From Leptolyngbyaceae cyanobacterium SM1_4_3 (GTDB taxonomy: Bacteria > Cyanobacteriota > Cyanobacteriia > Elainellales > Elainellaceae), in contig JAAUTN010000002.1 of NCBI GenBank assembly GCA_012031415.1, forward strand, positions 1 to 64,000: a DNA stretch of 64,000 nt, written 5' to 3'. Below are positions 35,043 through 43,828 of the stretch, piece after piece (positions within the stretch are counted from its first letter, which is position 1; each line of letters starts with the position of its first letter). The notes under the pieces are model-generated. The model had not been told where the DNA came from, did not search any database, and worked only from the letters and a program-made list of their open reading frames with translations. Position numbers and translations under genes: made by a program.

Positions 35043-36347
35043 ATGACTTCTTCTCTAAAAAGCTTAGTCTCTAGCATTACCAGCGCTTTGATTGCCATCT
35101 GCCTCAGCCTTTGTCTGATTGCTCTAACGGGTTGTGCAGCAGAAAATCCAGACGCAGACGGCGTAATTCATCTAACGCTTTGGCATGGAGTTAACCCGCC
35201 GCCCAATCGAGATGTGTTGCAAGAACTGGTAGATGAGTTTAACCAAACCCATTCGACCATTCAGGTGGAATCGCTCTATGTTGGGCAGGGCGACCAGCAG
35301 ATGCCCAAAATTCTGGCGGCGGTTGTGGGGAATGCGCCGCCCGATATGCTGTGGTATGCGCCGACGATTACAGGTCAGTTGATTGAACTGGGAGCCATTC
35401 GCCCAATTGAGGAATGGCTGGCAGAGTCACCCATTCAGGAGCAGATTGATCCGGCGCTGTTTGAGTCGATGCAGCTAGAAGGGCATACCTGGTCTATTCC
35501 CTTTGGGACGAATAATGTAGGAGTTTTTTACCGTCCCAGTTTGTTTGAGGCAGCAGGAATTACTGAACTGCCAGCGACCTGGGAGGAATTTCGGCAGGTT
35601 GCCAAAACGCTGACTCGCCAGGTGGATGGGCGATCGCAGCACGGCATTTTGCTGCCTTTGGGTAAAGGGGAATGGACGGTGTTTAACTGGCTGCCGTTTA
35701 TGTGGAGCGGCGGCGGTGACATTGTGGCAGATAGTGCGGCTGATTTGAATCTGGTGAATTCGGGGGCGATCGCCGCTCTCCAGTTCTGGCGCAGCCTGAT
35801 TGACGATGGCTCAGCGATTCTCTCGCAGCCCGAACGTGGCTACGAGCTAGATGGCTTTTTGGCGGGACGAGTCGCGATGCAGCTAACCGGGCCGTGGACT
35901 CTGGGGCAGCTTCAGGCAACCGGGGTTGATTTTGCCGTGATGCCCATCCCAGTGCAGGAAAGAGCCGCAACCAGCGTCGGCGGAGAAAATCTGTTTGTCT
36001 TTAACACCACGCCTGCCCACGAACGCGCTGCTTTTACCTTTGCCGAATTTGTCGCCAGTGAGCGATTTCAAACGCAGTGGGCGATTGGCACGGGCTATTT
36101 GCCTGTGAATTTGCGATCGCGCCAAAGTCAGCCCTACCAGGAATTCATCGCCCAGCAACCTGCCGTTGAGGTGTTTCTCAAGCAGGCTGAGAATGGGCGA
36201 TCGCGCCCCATTTTTGCAGGCTACAGTCGGGTTTCTGAGAATTTGGGAAGGGCGATCGAAGCAACGCTGCTCGGACAAAGCACTCCCGAAGCTGCGTTAG
36301 AAACAGCCCAACAGCGGCTGAATCTGCTTTATAGCAATTCTAGATAA
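35043..36347 (+). CDS. ABC transporter sugar-binding lipoprotein (family 1, UgpB/MalE-like)
   Basis: This 434-residue extracellular binding protein has a lipobox LIALTGC (Cys31), followed by the family-1 fold: HLTLWHGVNPPPNRD, LVDEFNQTHSTIQVES, PDMLWYAPTITGQLIELGA, GHTWSIPFGTNNVGVFYRP and MQLTGPWTLGQLQ. Such proteins bind oligosaccharides or glycerol-3-phosphate for uptake. No permease or ATPase gene adjoins it, so it must share a transporter encoded elsewhere. The start ATG at 35043 gives the best signal. It is convergent with the next gene at a gap of only 4 bp. Confidence 0.93.
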   Translation: MTSSLKSLVSSITSALIAICLSLCLIALTGCAAENPDADGVIHLTLWHGVNPPPNRDVLQELVDEFNQTHSTIQVESLYVGQGDQQMPKILAAVVGNAPPDMLWYAPTITGQLIELGAIRPIEEWLAESPIQEQIDPALFESMQLEGHTWSIPFGTNNVGVFYRPSLFEAAGITELPATWEEFRQVAKTLTRQVDGRSQHGILLPLGKGEWTVFNWLPFMWSGGGDIVADSAADLNLVNSGAIAALQFWRSLIDDGSAILSQPERGYELDGFLAGRVAMQLTGPWTLGQLQATGVDFAVMPIPVQERAATSVGGENLFVFNTTPAHERAAFTFAEFVASERFQTQWAIGTGYLPVNLRSRQSQPYQEFIAQQPAVEVFLKQAENGRSRPIFAGYSRVSENLGRAIEATLLGQSTPEAALETAQQRLNLLYSNSR

Positions 36348-36351
36348 CTTG

Positions 36352-37254
36352 TCATCCCCTAAACAGCAGCCAAACCCCGCCTAACGCAATCAAAACGCCG
36401 AAAATGGCGCGGGGGCTGACGCGATCGCCCATCCACATTGCCACCGGAATCACAAACAGCGGACTGGTAGCACTGAGCGCCTGAGCGATTCCAGCGGCAG
36501 TAAATTTGAAAGCAGTTTGCTGAAGCCAGATAGCCAGATAGGTACTGAAGAATGCCGCAAGGGTGAGAATTGCTAGGAGACGGGGCGATCGCAGCGGTCG
36601 AAAGCCTTGCTTGCCGCGCTGCTGAAACACTGCCCAGACCAACAGCACCGCCACCCCTGCCGCCAATCGAATCAACGTACTCCAAAGCGGACTGATTTCC
36701 GTTCCTACCAGGGCTGCCCTAGACAGGACTGAGCCTCCCGCCTGCCCTAAAGCCGCAATCATGCCAAACCCCACGCCGCGCAACGGGCGATTGCCTTGCC
36801 CCGCATCAGGCACCCGCTCCACAATTACCCAGGAAACGCCCACAACCGTCAGCCCTATTCCTAGATAAGACAGGAGGGTTAGCTGTTCGCCCAAAAAAAT
36901 CAGCGCTAATAGTGCTGTAAGTGGCGGTGCCAGTGCTTCCATCAGTAAACAACGTCTGACTCCCAGGCAATTGAGCGCTTCAAAGAAAGCCGTATCGCCA
37001 AACCCAATTCCGATCGCCCCACTGAGAAGCAGCAATCCCACAGCCGCAGGAGTGGTATCTGGCAAAAAGTCGCCGCGTAGCCCTAGCGTCAGCAAAATCA
37101 GCAGAATAGCGATCGCACTTTTGCTCAAATTCAGCACCAGCGGCGGCAGTTGCTTGCCTAAGCGAATATAGATGATAGAAGCGATCGCCCAAATCAACGC
37201 TGCACTGAGAGCAGCCAGTTCACCCTGAAAATCGACAATAAGCGAATTTAGCAC
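36352..37254 (-). CDS. DMT-superfamily transporter with two EamA domains
   Basis: This 300-residue protein has ten predicted membrane helices in two EamA repeats, beginning with ALSAALIWAIASIIYIRLGK and GFGDTAFFEALNCLGVRR in the first half, and GMIAALGQAGGSVLSRAAL and FKFTAAGIAQALSATSPLFV in the second. Each half ends with the VIP or LGEQLTLLSYLGIGL motif typical of the family. It probably exports a metabolite across the plasma membrane; the substrate is not predictable. The start at 37254 gives a usual N-terminus. It is convergent with the binding-protein gene. Confidence 0.9.
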   Translation of the reverse strand: MLNSLIVDFQGELAALSAALIWAIASIIYIRLGKQLPPLVLNLSKSAIAILLILLTLGLRGDFLPDTTPAAVGLLLLSGAIGIGFGDTAFFEALNCLGVRRCLLMEALAPPLTALLALIFLGEQLTLLSYLGIGLTVVGVSWVIVERVPDAGQGNRPLRGVGFGMIAALGQAGGSVLSRAALVGTEISPLWSTLIRLAAGVAVLLVWAVFQQRGKQGFRPLRSPRLLAILTLAAFFSTYLAIWLQQTAFKFTAAGIAQALSATSPLFVIPVAMWMGDRVSPRAIFGVLIALGGVWLLFRG

Positions 37255-37440
37255 AAGAACTCTAATCAGATTGAGTTACTAGTCATTCATTATCTTGTTA
37301 GACCGCTCAATCTTGGTTAAAGACGAAAGCTTGGCTACCTAACTAGCATGGTGCGTGCAGTCTAATAATATTATCCGAATCGGACGAACAGCCCTAGAGC
37401 TAAGATGAAGGAAGCTCAAGACGTGATAAAGATTCATCCT

Positions 37441-37716
37441 ATGGCAGTCCGACAACCTCGATACAGCAAAGAAGAATTTGCTCAACGCGGCAATGAAATT
37501 TATGAAACTCAGGTGCGCCCTCAACTCGAAGTAGGTAATCGTGGCAAAATTGTGGCGATCGATATCGAAACTGGAGACTTTGAGGTTGCAGATGAACTGC
37601 TAGTAGCATCGAAACGGCTCTCGGCGCGGTTACCAGATGCTCAGACTTGGTTTATTCGCATTGGGCATCCAGCAGTTGATCACTTTGGTGCGCGGAGTTT
37701 AAGAATGAAGCAATGA
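37441..37716 (+). CDS. Small conserved protein paired with a retropepsin-like protease
   Basis: The frame opens at 37405; the ATG at 37441 (MAVRQPRYSKEEFAQRG) gives an N-terminus that matches similar small proteins I recall from cyanobacteria. The 91-residue product has an N-terminal helix (YSKEEFAQRGNEIYETQVRP) and a beta hairpin (GKIVAIDIETGDFEVADEL). It resembles an antitoxin-like or adaptor fold but no family can be stated firmly. Its stop overlaps the ATG of the next gene by four bases (ATGA), so the two products are translationally coupled. Function unknown; a complex with the protease is an inference. Confidence 0.72.
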   Translation: MAVRQPRYSKEEFAQRGNEIYETQVRPQLEVGNRGKIVAIDIETGDFEVADELLVASKRLSARLPDAQTWFIRIGHPAVDHFGARSLRMKQ

Positions 37717-38081
37717 TGCAAGGGCGCGTGAATCAGAGTTGTGAAGCGACATTATCGATTGTTATTAAGAATAGTGCGGCAACGCACCTAGTAGATGCCG
37801 TAATTGATACAGGGTTTTCTGGTTTTTTAACTTTGCCATCTGACACAATCTCAGTACTAGAACTTAGTTGGCAGGGTCGAGATATCGCAACTTTGGGAGA
37901 TGGAACTTCTTGTACTTTTGAGGTCTATACTGGGCTTGTCATTTGGGATGGTCAATATCGTGAAATTTACATCAACGAATCGGAGACAGTTCCTCTAGTT
38001 GGAATGCGTCTGTTGCGGGGTTACGATCTGCGGATTCAAGCAATCGAGGGCGGTGTTGTTACAATCGAAGCTTTGAAGTAG
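37713..38081 (+). CDS. Clan AA (retropepsin-like) aspartyl protease
   Basis: This 122-residue protein has the single Asp-Thr-Gly motif of clan AA proteases in VIDTGFSGFLTLP, followed by a flap-like stretch and the hydrophobic-Gly block VPLVGMRLLRGYDLRIQ, where the LVGM turn is the second family hallmark. Such single-domain proteins should act as homodimers, like retroviral protease. The natural substrate in bacteria is unknown. Four-base overlap with the upstream small gene suggests a two-gene module, present in many cyanobacteria as far as I recall. No signal or membrane segment. Confidence 0.88.
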   Translation: MMQGRVNQSCEATLSIVIKNSAATHLVDAVIDTGFSGFLTLPSDTISVLELSWQGRDIATLGDGTSCTFEVYTGLVIWDGQYREIYINESETVPLVGMRLLRGYDLRIQAIEGGVVTIEALK

Positions 38082-38141
38082 AGTAGGGCGGTTGGTGAGG
38101 TACGGTTTAGCAATTCAAACACAGCAGAACGAATGGAGTGA

Positions 38142-39644
38142 CTAATCAAGCAGTTCTGCGGTTTGCTGCGGCTTGACCAGCGTGTTAGCGCAGAGAATTC
38201 CAGAAGCGGCTACCGCTGGAACACCAATTCCAGGCATGGTGCTGTCCCCGACGCGATAAAGTCCGGGAACTGGAGTCTGGTTGCCGGGAAACATTCCCTG
38301 TCCTGCGGCGATCGCCGGCCCATACGTTCCCTGATGCCGACGCAAGAAGCGAGCGTGGGTGAGCGGCGTACCGATTAGCTCCAGCGTAATTCGTGAGCGC
38401 ACATCGGGGATCACTCGTTCGACCGCATGGAAGAGAGATTGCGATCGCTCCTGCTTTTGCGCCTCATAGCCTTCGCCCCGTTGCCAGTTTGCGTAAGGCT
38501 CCAGCGTGTAGGCATGAATCACATGATGACCTGCTGGCGCAAGGCTAGCATCCCACACCGAAGGGATTGAAATCATGCAGGTATTTCCGGGTGCGGTAAT
38601 ATCCCGTTCAGCACTGTGAACGACTACATGGTGTCCCGTCAAGCCTTCTAAACCGTTTGCTCGAATTCCGAGGTGCAGGTGCATAAAGCTGTCTACTGCT
38701 GGCGTGGCGAGTGCGGCACGACGATAATCGGCAGGTAAGTGTTCGGGCTTCAGCAGTTTGGTGTAGGTGTCCCACAGAGTCGCGTTGGAAATCACGATGG
38801 GCGCTTTCAGCGTTTCCCCCTGCTTGAGCCGAATTCCGACTGCCTTGCCCTGTTCAACTAGGATTTCTTCAACGTGAGCATTCAGGCGCAGTTTGCCGCC
38901 CCAGCGCTCCAGTCCGCGCACAAGTGCTTCTACGATCGCTCCACTGCCGCCTACCGGATAATCAATGACAGAGTGCGATCGCTCCCCAAACATGAAGGCA
39001 ACTTCAGGGGCGATCGTGCCGTGCGCCTTTAGCCCGGATAGCAAAAAACATTCCAGGTCAATCAGCCGCCGCACCCAGGGATCGCGCACCGATTGATCCA
39101 TCAGATCCCCAACTGAGCCTTGAATCACACCAAGTTGGGGCAATAGCTTCAGCAGTGCCAACGGATAGTGACCCAACAGCACCGGAATCAGGTTCAGATC
39201 TGCCCGTAGTGCCAAAGTAGGAATTTCTCGCAGCGCTTCATAGAGCGAAAGCAGTCGCTGTTCTAATTTGGCAAACTGCTGTGCTCCAGAGGGCGTGACT
39301 TGGGCGATCGCCGCTCGATAGCGCTCTGCGTTGCCATACACCGGAAAGGTGCCATCCGGAAAATGGTAGTGACCGAGCGGGTCATAGGGAATAGCAGCGA
39401 TCGATTCACCCAGCGCATCAAGCACCTGACGCAGCGGGTTGAGGGAGTGGCGATCGCTTAGCCCACAGTAAAACGACGGCCCAGAATCAAACTGAAACCC
39501 CTGCCGTGAAAAACTATGAGCCGCCCCACCCGGAATTGAATGGCTTTCACACACCAAAACCTTTCGCCCATAGCGCGACAGCAACGCCCCAGCAACCAGT
39601 CCACCCACACCACTGCCAATTACAATTACATCTGCGTCCTGCAT
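38142..39644 (-). CDS. FAD-dependent carotenoid desaturase/isomerase-like oxidoreductase (CrtH/CrtI/CruO type)
   Basis: The frame extends to 39758, but the ATG at 39644 (MQDADVIVIGSGVGGLVAG) is right at the dinucleotide-binding motif and is preferred. The 500-residue protein has the FAD fold GSGVGGLVAGALLSRYG, the PGGAAHSFSRQGFQFDSGPS block and the C-terminal GLYRVGDSTMPGIGVPAVAASG of the phytoene desaturase/CrtH superfamily. Members isomerise or desaturate carotenoids, or act on other isoprenoids. CrtH and plant CRTISO are the closest by my reading, but CruO or an unrelated retinol saturase-like role is possible. It is a stand-alone gene, divergent from the FKBP gene. Confidence 0.85.
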   Translation of the reverse strand: MQDADVIVIGSGVGGLVAGALLSRYGRKVLVCESHSIPGGAAHSFSRQGFQFDSGPSFYCGLSDRHSLNPLRQVLDALGESIAAIPYDPLGHYHFPDGTFPVYGNAERYRAAIAQVTPSGAQQFAKLEQRLLSLYEALREIPTLALRADLNLIPVLLGHYPLALLKLLPQLGVIQGSVGDLMDQSVRDPWVRRLIDLECFLLSGLKAHGTIAPEVAFMFGERSHSVIDYPVGGSGAIVEALVRGLERWGGKLRLNAHVEEILVEQGKAVGIRLKQGETLKAPIVISNATLWDTYTKLLKPEHLPADYRRAALATPAVDSFMHLHLGIRANGLEGLTGHHVVVHSAERDITAPGNTCMISIPSVWDASLAPAGHHVIHAYTLEPYANWQRGEGYEAQKQERSQSLFHAVERVIPDVRSRITLELIGTPLTHARFLRRHQGTYGPAIAAGQGMFPGNQTPVPGLYRVGDSTMPGIGVPAVAASGILCANTLVKPQQTAELLD

Positions 39645-39861
39645 AACCCTTAGTCGTCTGATTTCCCTTTGGGATTGTAACGACATTAGAACAACGCTCG
39701 CAGAGCAGGAATTCGGCAAGTGCGAACGATCACATTCAAAGAACTCTAGATTACGCAAGTTTTTAAATTGACATTAACGCAACTGGGAATTATTCACTTC
39801 CTTCGTTAAGGTGGGTGGAATGTTTCGACGTTCAAAAACTCCAGGACAAGGAGAAGAGTTC

Positions 39862-40290
39862 ATGACACACGCAAAACAAGGTGACACCGTAAAGGTTCAC
39901 TACACGGGCAAGCTAGAGGACGGCACGGTTTTTGATTCTTCGGTCAATCGTGAACCGCTAGAGTTTGCCATCGGCACCGGTAGCCTCATTCCTGGATTTG
40001 AGCGGGCGGTCATTGGGATGACCCCTGGCGAATCCAAAACTGAGCACATTGTGGCTGAGCAAGCCTATGGAGAGCATCGCGAAGATATGGTCTTGGTTGT
40101 CGATCGGCAGCAGATGCCCGAAGATATGCAGGTTGGGGTCGGGCAGCAGTTGCAGATCCGTCAGCAAACCGGACAAACCATTCCCGTTGTCGTAACGGAC
40201 GTTTCCGATTCACAGATTACGCTGGACGCAAATCACCCGCTGGCTGGGGAAGATCTAACCTTTGACATCCAGTTGCTTGAGATCGCTTGA
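39862..40290 (+). CDS. slyD: SlyD-like FKBP-type peptidyl-prolyl cis-trans isomerase
   Basis: The frame opens at 39811; the ATG at 39862 ([20 protein letters not shown]) is the natural start, after GGAGAAGAG. The 142-residue protein has the FKBP core [35 protein letters not shown], and the inserted IF (insert-in-flap) domain [20 protein letters not shown]. It then returns to the FKBP fold ([16 protein letters not shown]). It lacks the His-rich tail of E. coli SlyD. It is a proline isomerase with chaperone activity in the cytosol. Confidence 0.93.
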   Translation: MTHAKQGDTVKVHYTGKLEDGTVFDSSVNREPLEFAIGTGSLIPGFERAVIGMTPGESKTEHIVAEQAYGEHREDMVLVVDRQQMPEDMQVGVGQQLQIRQQTGQTIPVVVTDVSDSQITLDANHPLAGEDLTFDIQLLEIA

Positions 40291-40309
40291 GAAACCAAGA
40301 TTAAATAAT

Positions 40310-40350
40310 TTGCGTAGGTTGGGTAAAGCAAAGCGGAACCCAACCTACGG
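40310..40350. repeat. Inverted repeat TAGGTTGGG..CCCAACCTA
   Basis: GTAGGTTGGGTAAAGC and its near-complement GGAACCCAACCTAC form a hairpin after the FKBP gene. The same sequence type occurs at 54791 and in part near 43740. It is a widespread cyanobacterial repeat and may double as a terminator. Confidence 0.65.
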
Positions 40351-40359
40351 TTAATGCAC

Positions 40360-40458
40360 TCACCGTTCACGTCTAACAATCCAGCCTAAGCCCAATAGCC
40401 CCAGCTCTATTGCGACACTCGGTTCGGGCACTGACTGGGTTGCCTGATCGCCTACCAG
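40360..40458 (-). pseudogene. PEP-CTERM sorting-signal remnant
   Basis: Read on the minus strand this reads GDQATQSVPEPSVAIELGLL, then GLGWIVRRER and stop: the PEP motif, a hydrophobic stretch and a terminal Arg cluster, as in exosortase-processed surface proteins. An in-frame TAG and the palindrome at 40470 lie just upstream, so the body of the protein is gone. No exosortase gene is in the window. Confidence 0.7.
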
Positions 40459-40469
40459 CTACAGAGAGC

Positions 40470-40502
40470 AGATCTGCGACTTCTTTGAGAAGTCGCAGAT
40501 CT
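40470..40502. repeat. 33-bp mobile palindrome (AGATCTGCGACTTCT family)
   Basis: AGATCTGCGACTTCT and its exact complement AGAAGTCGCAGATCT flank a TTG loop. The same arms appear at 3661, 5161-5175 and 60798-60830. Confidence 0.88.
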
Positions 40503-40531
40503 TAACCTCCCTTAAGTTGAAGATTAGGCAT

Positions 40532-40635
40532 TATAGCCGTAGTCATACAGGTTAGGACATTCCTATACGTGAAGTACTTGTCCCGTGAACAAGGGGCTCA
40601 AGCCCCTTGTCCTAACTTGAGTGACTATCGCTATA
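40532..40635. mobile_element. MITE-like element, copy B (TATAGC..GTAGTCA ends)
   Basis: The ends TATAGCCGTAGTCATACAGG and, from the other side, TATAGCGATAGTCACTCAAG are inverted repeats, each followed by GTTAGGACA. The inner hairpin is ACAAGGGGCTCAAGCCCCTTGT. The ends match those of the element at 20532, while the interiors differ. Confidence 0.8.
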
Positions 40636-40650
40636 AAAGGTCAAAGACAT

Positions 40651-41154
40651 TTAGCTTAAGTCATTCACTCTGTCTTGCCGCTTGACTCGGTAGTGGTCAT
40701 AAGCTGCACAAATCCATGCCCCGACTAGCATAAATACATTCTTGTCCCAGTTGCCTTGATTGTTGGGAAGTAACCCACCTGGACCAATTAGTCCAAACGC
40801 CAGGATAAAACTGAAGAGCATGAGCATGATGAGGATGCCAGCCCATCGAACCCAGCGGTTTATGACAAATGCGGCTCCTGCAATCATTTCAACTGCGGGC
40901 AGCAAATAGGCATAGGGTAGAGCCAGGAAAGCAGGTAAAGGACCCACTCCTTGAAACCCCCAGCCCCACAGGGCTAGTTTGCTTTGCGTTACGGTTTCAA
41001 AGAAACCGCCGGGAGCGTAAAAGTAAATGTAATTAGCGATTCCTGAAAGGATAAAGAAAATCCCCAAGAGAACACGCATAGTGGCGATCGCCATAATCAC
41101 CATACTGCGCTCGTTTTTTAGTCCGGTCCTTTGATCATAAGCATCCTGAAGCAT
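40651..41154 (-). CDS. DoxX-family membrane protein
   Basis: This 167-residue protein has four membrane helices: IATMRVLLGIFFILSGIANY, AYLLPAVEMIAGAAFVI, WAGILIMLMLFSFILAFGLI and NVFMLVGAWICAAYD, the DoxX/DoxD layout. It starts at 41154, though later Met codons are possible. DoxX proteins are found with quinone-linked or thiosulfate-linked oxidoreductases. Here the NDH-2 gene lies directly upstream on the same strand (58-bp gap), so the pair may act together at the quinone pool; this is inference from context. Confidence 0.85.
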   Translation of the reverse strand: MLQDAYDQRTGLKNERSMVIMAIATMRVLLGIFFILSGIANYIYFYAPGGFFETVTQSKLALWGWGFQGVGPLPAFLALPYAYLLPAVEMIAGAAFVINRWVRWAGILIMLMLFSFILAFGLIGPGGLLPNNQGNWDKNVFMLVGAWICAAYDHYRVKRQDRVNDLS

Positions 41155-41212
41155 TTGAAACTCTCCTAAAGTGACTACCAGTCTAGAAACCAGTTTTTGA
41201 TGAGTAGAAACA

Positions 41213-42646
41213 TTACTGATTTTGCTGAATTTGATCTAGCAAAACAGGTAAGCCTGTGGGTTGTAGCATTTGGTTAAAAAGACTGGGCTGAATCGTCCGC
41301 CAAAACAGCGCACCGCTGCTAAACACTACCAGGACAGCCGCAATATCTCCCAGCCGTTGCACCAGGTAAGAAGAGGGTTGGTTTGACAGGTTAGGATGGC
41401 TGTGGCGACTAAACACCTCGTCAGTGAGCCAATCTACAGTTGCCTTAAAGTTGTGAACAGGTGTTGGCAAAAGCTCTAAATAAGTGCCGTGACGAATCAA
41501 ATGTCCCGATCGCCCAGAGATGATAAAGCGATCGAATAAATTAGCCGCCGCTTCACCCAATCCTAGTTTCATCAAAGTTCCTCTCAGGGTGACTTTGACA
41601 GGCTTGAGCGGTGCGTCTTGCACCATTGCCATGATGTTGTAAGCGATTGTAGCTCCCTGCTGGTAAGCAACTTGTGCAGTTGCGGGTAACATCATGGCTA
41701 GCGTAGCGTTGTCGCCGCCTACAAATACTTCTGGAAAATCGGGGAGCTGCATGGTGGGTGTAATTTGCAAGCGACCAGAGCGATCGCGCAAACGATCGGG
41801 AATATCTAACTCCTTCAGTAAAGGATTCACGGCAGTTCCAGCCGTCCAGATGATTGTGGCCGCAGCAATAGTTTTCTGGTGTTCTTGCTGCTTGTACTGC
41901 AAACACTCTGGATGAATAGCGCTGACAGTTGCCTCAGTTACAAGCTTCACAGGAATTGTGCGCTGCTGTAATGCCTTCTCAGCCACTTGTCGCAGGTGAC
42001 TATTGATATCTCCTTTGAGAATTTCCTTGCTGCGGTTGAGGATAAAAATCTGAATTTCCTCAGGACTGCCACTGAGTTTGTGATACCACTGGGGCAACAA
42101 GTCTGCTAAGGTCGCAGCCATTTCTACACCGGATGGACCTGCCCCGGCGATCGCCACTGTTAACAGGGTACGACGACGCTCCAGATCATCAGTTTGACTC
42201 GCTTGCTGAAGACACGCTCGCAAATGTCGCCCCAACGATAAAGCATCCTCACCTGTGCGAAACGCAAAGGTATATTCTTCGGCTCCAGGAATGCCAAAGT
42301 AGTTGGTGGTGCTTCCTAATGCCAGCACCAGATGACCGTAACTATAGTGCAATCCAGAAGCTAACTTAACCTGTCGTTGATGCAGATCAATGCCTTGAAC
42401 TGTATCTTGCACAAATGTAATGCTGTCACAATCTAGCAGTTCTTCGTAACGGGGTTGAACCTGACTATCAGCCATTTCACCGCTCAACAACTCGTAGAGA
42501 AGCGGCTTGAACACAAATCGATCGGACTGTTCAATCAAGATGATTGGGCGAGAGTGGCGGTGATGGCAAAGGTGTAATGCCGTCAGCAATCCGGTGAAAC
42601 CACCCCCTAAAATCACAGTTGGACTTGACGGATTCATGATATCCAC
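41213..42646 (-). CDS. Type II NADH dehydrogenase (NDH-2)-like FAD oxidoreductase
   Basis: This 477-residue flavoprotein has the two dinucleotide folds of the NDH-2 family: FAD-binding GGGFTGLLTALHL at the N-terminus, LVLALGSTTNYFGIPG, NAD-binding VAIAGAGPSGVEMAATLAD, and EVFVGGDNATL for FAD. A C-terminal hydrophobic helix (LGDIAAVLVVFSSGALFW) probably anchors it to the membrane. It would pass electrons from NAD(P)H to plastoquinone without pumping protons. The ATG at 42637 (MNPSSPT) is an alternative start. It is followed on the same strand by doxX. Cyanobacteria have several NDH-2 enzymes, so the exact type (NdbA, B or C) is left open. Confidence 0.88.
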   Translation of the reverse strand: MDIMNPSSPTVILGGGFTGLLTALHLCHHRHSRPIILIEQSDRFVFKPLLYELLSGEMADSQVQPRYEELLDCDSITFVQDTVQGIDLHQRQVKLASGLHYSYGHLVLALGSTTNYFGIPGAEEYTFAFRTGEDALSLGRHLRACLQQASQTDDLERRRTLLTVAIAGAGPSGVEMAATLADLLPQWYHKLSGSPEEIQIFILNRSKEILKGDINSHLRQVAEKALQQRTIPVKLVTEATVSAIHPECLQYKQQEHQKTIAAATIIWTAGTAVNPLLKELDIPDRLRDRSGRLQITPTMQLPDFPEVFVGGDNATLAMMLPATAQVAYQQGATIAYNIMAMVQDAPLKPVKVTLRGTLMKLGLGEAAANLFDRFIISGRSGHLIRHGTYLELLPTPVHNFKATVDWLTDEVFSRHSHPNLSNQPSSYLVQRLGDIAAVLVVFSSGALFWRTIQPSLFNQMLQPTGLPVLLDQIQQNQ

Positions 42647-42725
42647 ATCTGGCTAAGTAACTCGCACAGGTTAGTAAAAGGATAAGAAGTAGGCTGGGTG
42701 GAACAAATACATAACTCAACGCGGC

Positions 42726-42888
42726 TACCGTGTACCCACAAGCTCTACTCCAACTTCAAAATCCTGCATTTTGCCCCCCAACCCCCCAAGATGGGGGACT
42801 TCCGAGCCGTGTGGCAGGGATTTCCAGTGGTTCAAAGTCCCCCAGAATGGGGACTTAGGGGGCTGAGAGGACTTGTGTGTACACCGTA
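42726..42888. mobile_element. MITE-like element with TACGGTGTACACACAAG ends
   Basis: The left end TACCGTGTACCCACAAGCTC and the complement of the right end TACGGTGTACACACAAGTCC match at 16 of 20 bases. The 163-bp interior holds C-rich and G-rich runs (CCCCCCAACCCCCC and GGGGGCT) that pair. It is non-coding and lies between the NDH-2 gene and the DM13 gene. Confidence 0.72.
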
Positions 42889-42894
42889 GTACAT

Positions 42895-43410
42895 CTACTG
42901 AATGCTAGCGCTGCTTGAACCTCCCAGGACGGCGTAACCCATCGTTGCGTTAGCCATGCGACACCAGATTGATACTGATTTGAACTCTGATAAATCGACT
43001 GAATCTGGAATGGGATAACGTTGTTCACCCGTAACGCTTTGCAGTGCCCCCAAGTTTACAAAGCTGCCGAAATCAGTGTAGCTACCGGGTGGAACTTCAG
43101 ATGTTTCTAGCACAACGTGTAAATCAGGAGCCATATCAGTCGTGCTGAAGGCAGAATCTAGCACTACATACCGCTGTCCGTCTTCTTCAATGATTTGAGC
43201 AGTTCCTGTGGTGGGAGCCTCCGCTGCAACAAAAGTTCCGGCAAGGGCAATGACAGACTCACTTTGAGCAACTAAGCTCTCAGTTGCAGTAACCGATCCG
43301 AGAGTTTCATGGACAGGATTAGCAATAGCAGCAGCAATTGAAAGCGCTGAAGCCAAAACTGAAACCATGCCAATCACAATTGAATGACGCTTAATTGACT
43401 TGAGCTTCAT
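42895..43410 (-). CDS. DM13-domain exported protein
   Basis: This 171-residue protein has an N-terminal signal (IGMVSVLASALSIAAAIANP) and one DM13 domain: AGTFVAAEAPTTGTAQIIEE, YVVLDSAFSTTDMAPDLHVV, QRYPIPDSVDLSEFKSVSIW with the conserved Cys in WCRMANATMGYAVL. DM13 is proposed to be a redox (electron-transfer) domain with its Cys residue as the key site. It is probably periplasmic. A second DM13 gene lies at 47912, and an NDH-2/DoxX pair lies next door, which fits an electron-transfer theme. The start at 43410 is unambiguous. Confidence 0.87.
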   Translation of the reverse strand: MKLKSIKRHSIVIGMVSVLASALSIAAAIANPVHETLGSVTATESLVAQSESVIALAGTFVAAEAPTTGTAQIIEEDGQRYVVLDSAFSTTDMAPDLHVVLETSEVPPGSYTDFGSFVNLGALQSVTGEQRYPIPDSVDLSEFKSVSIWCRMANATMGYAVLGGSSSASIQ

Positions 43411-43828
43411 GCTAGAAACCTCTCTTAGTTAGAATATTGCTGGAATAAACTACCGTTTAGGCGATCGCACTAACCGATGAATGGATGGCAAAAATGAGGG
43501 TTGCCTGAGTTAGCCTTGAGAATTCTCAGAAAGGAGCGTCAAATACAGGAAGCTTTTATCTTTCCTTGCGGATACAAGCAGCCTTGAGGTAACGCAAAAC
43601 TCACAAGACTTAAACGAAGTATCTGTGCTGGAGTCAGTTTTGTGGAAAAAGATGGTATTGAAGTTAAGAGAAAACTTATGTTTAATATATCGATCTGGCG
43701 TGTAACATCGTACTAAATTGCTTTCCAGGAGAAGCTGTAGGCTAGGTTGAGGTACGAAACCCAACGTGAATTCCTATGAGTGTCGGATTCGCTATGCTCA
43801 ATCCAGCCCAGCCTACTAAGGGCAATCG

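Noticed and set aside
43510-43764. 84-residue minus-strand open frame near the tandem array
   Set aside because: No recognisable domain, odd composition, no ribosome-binding site and partial overlap with repeat-derived sequence (ACCCAACGTGAA).
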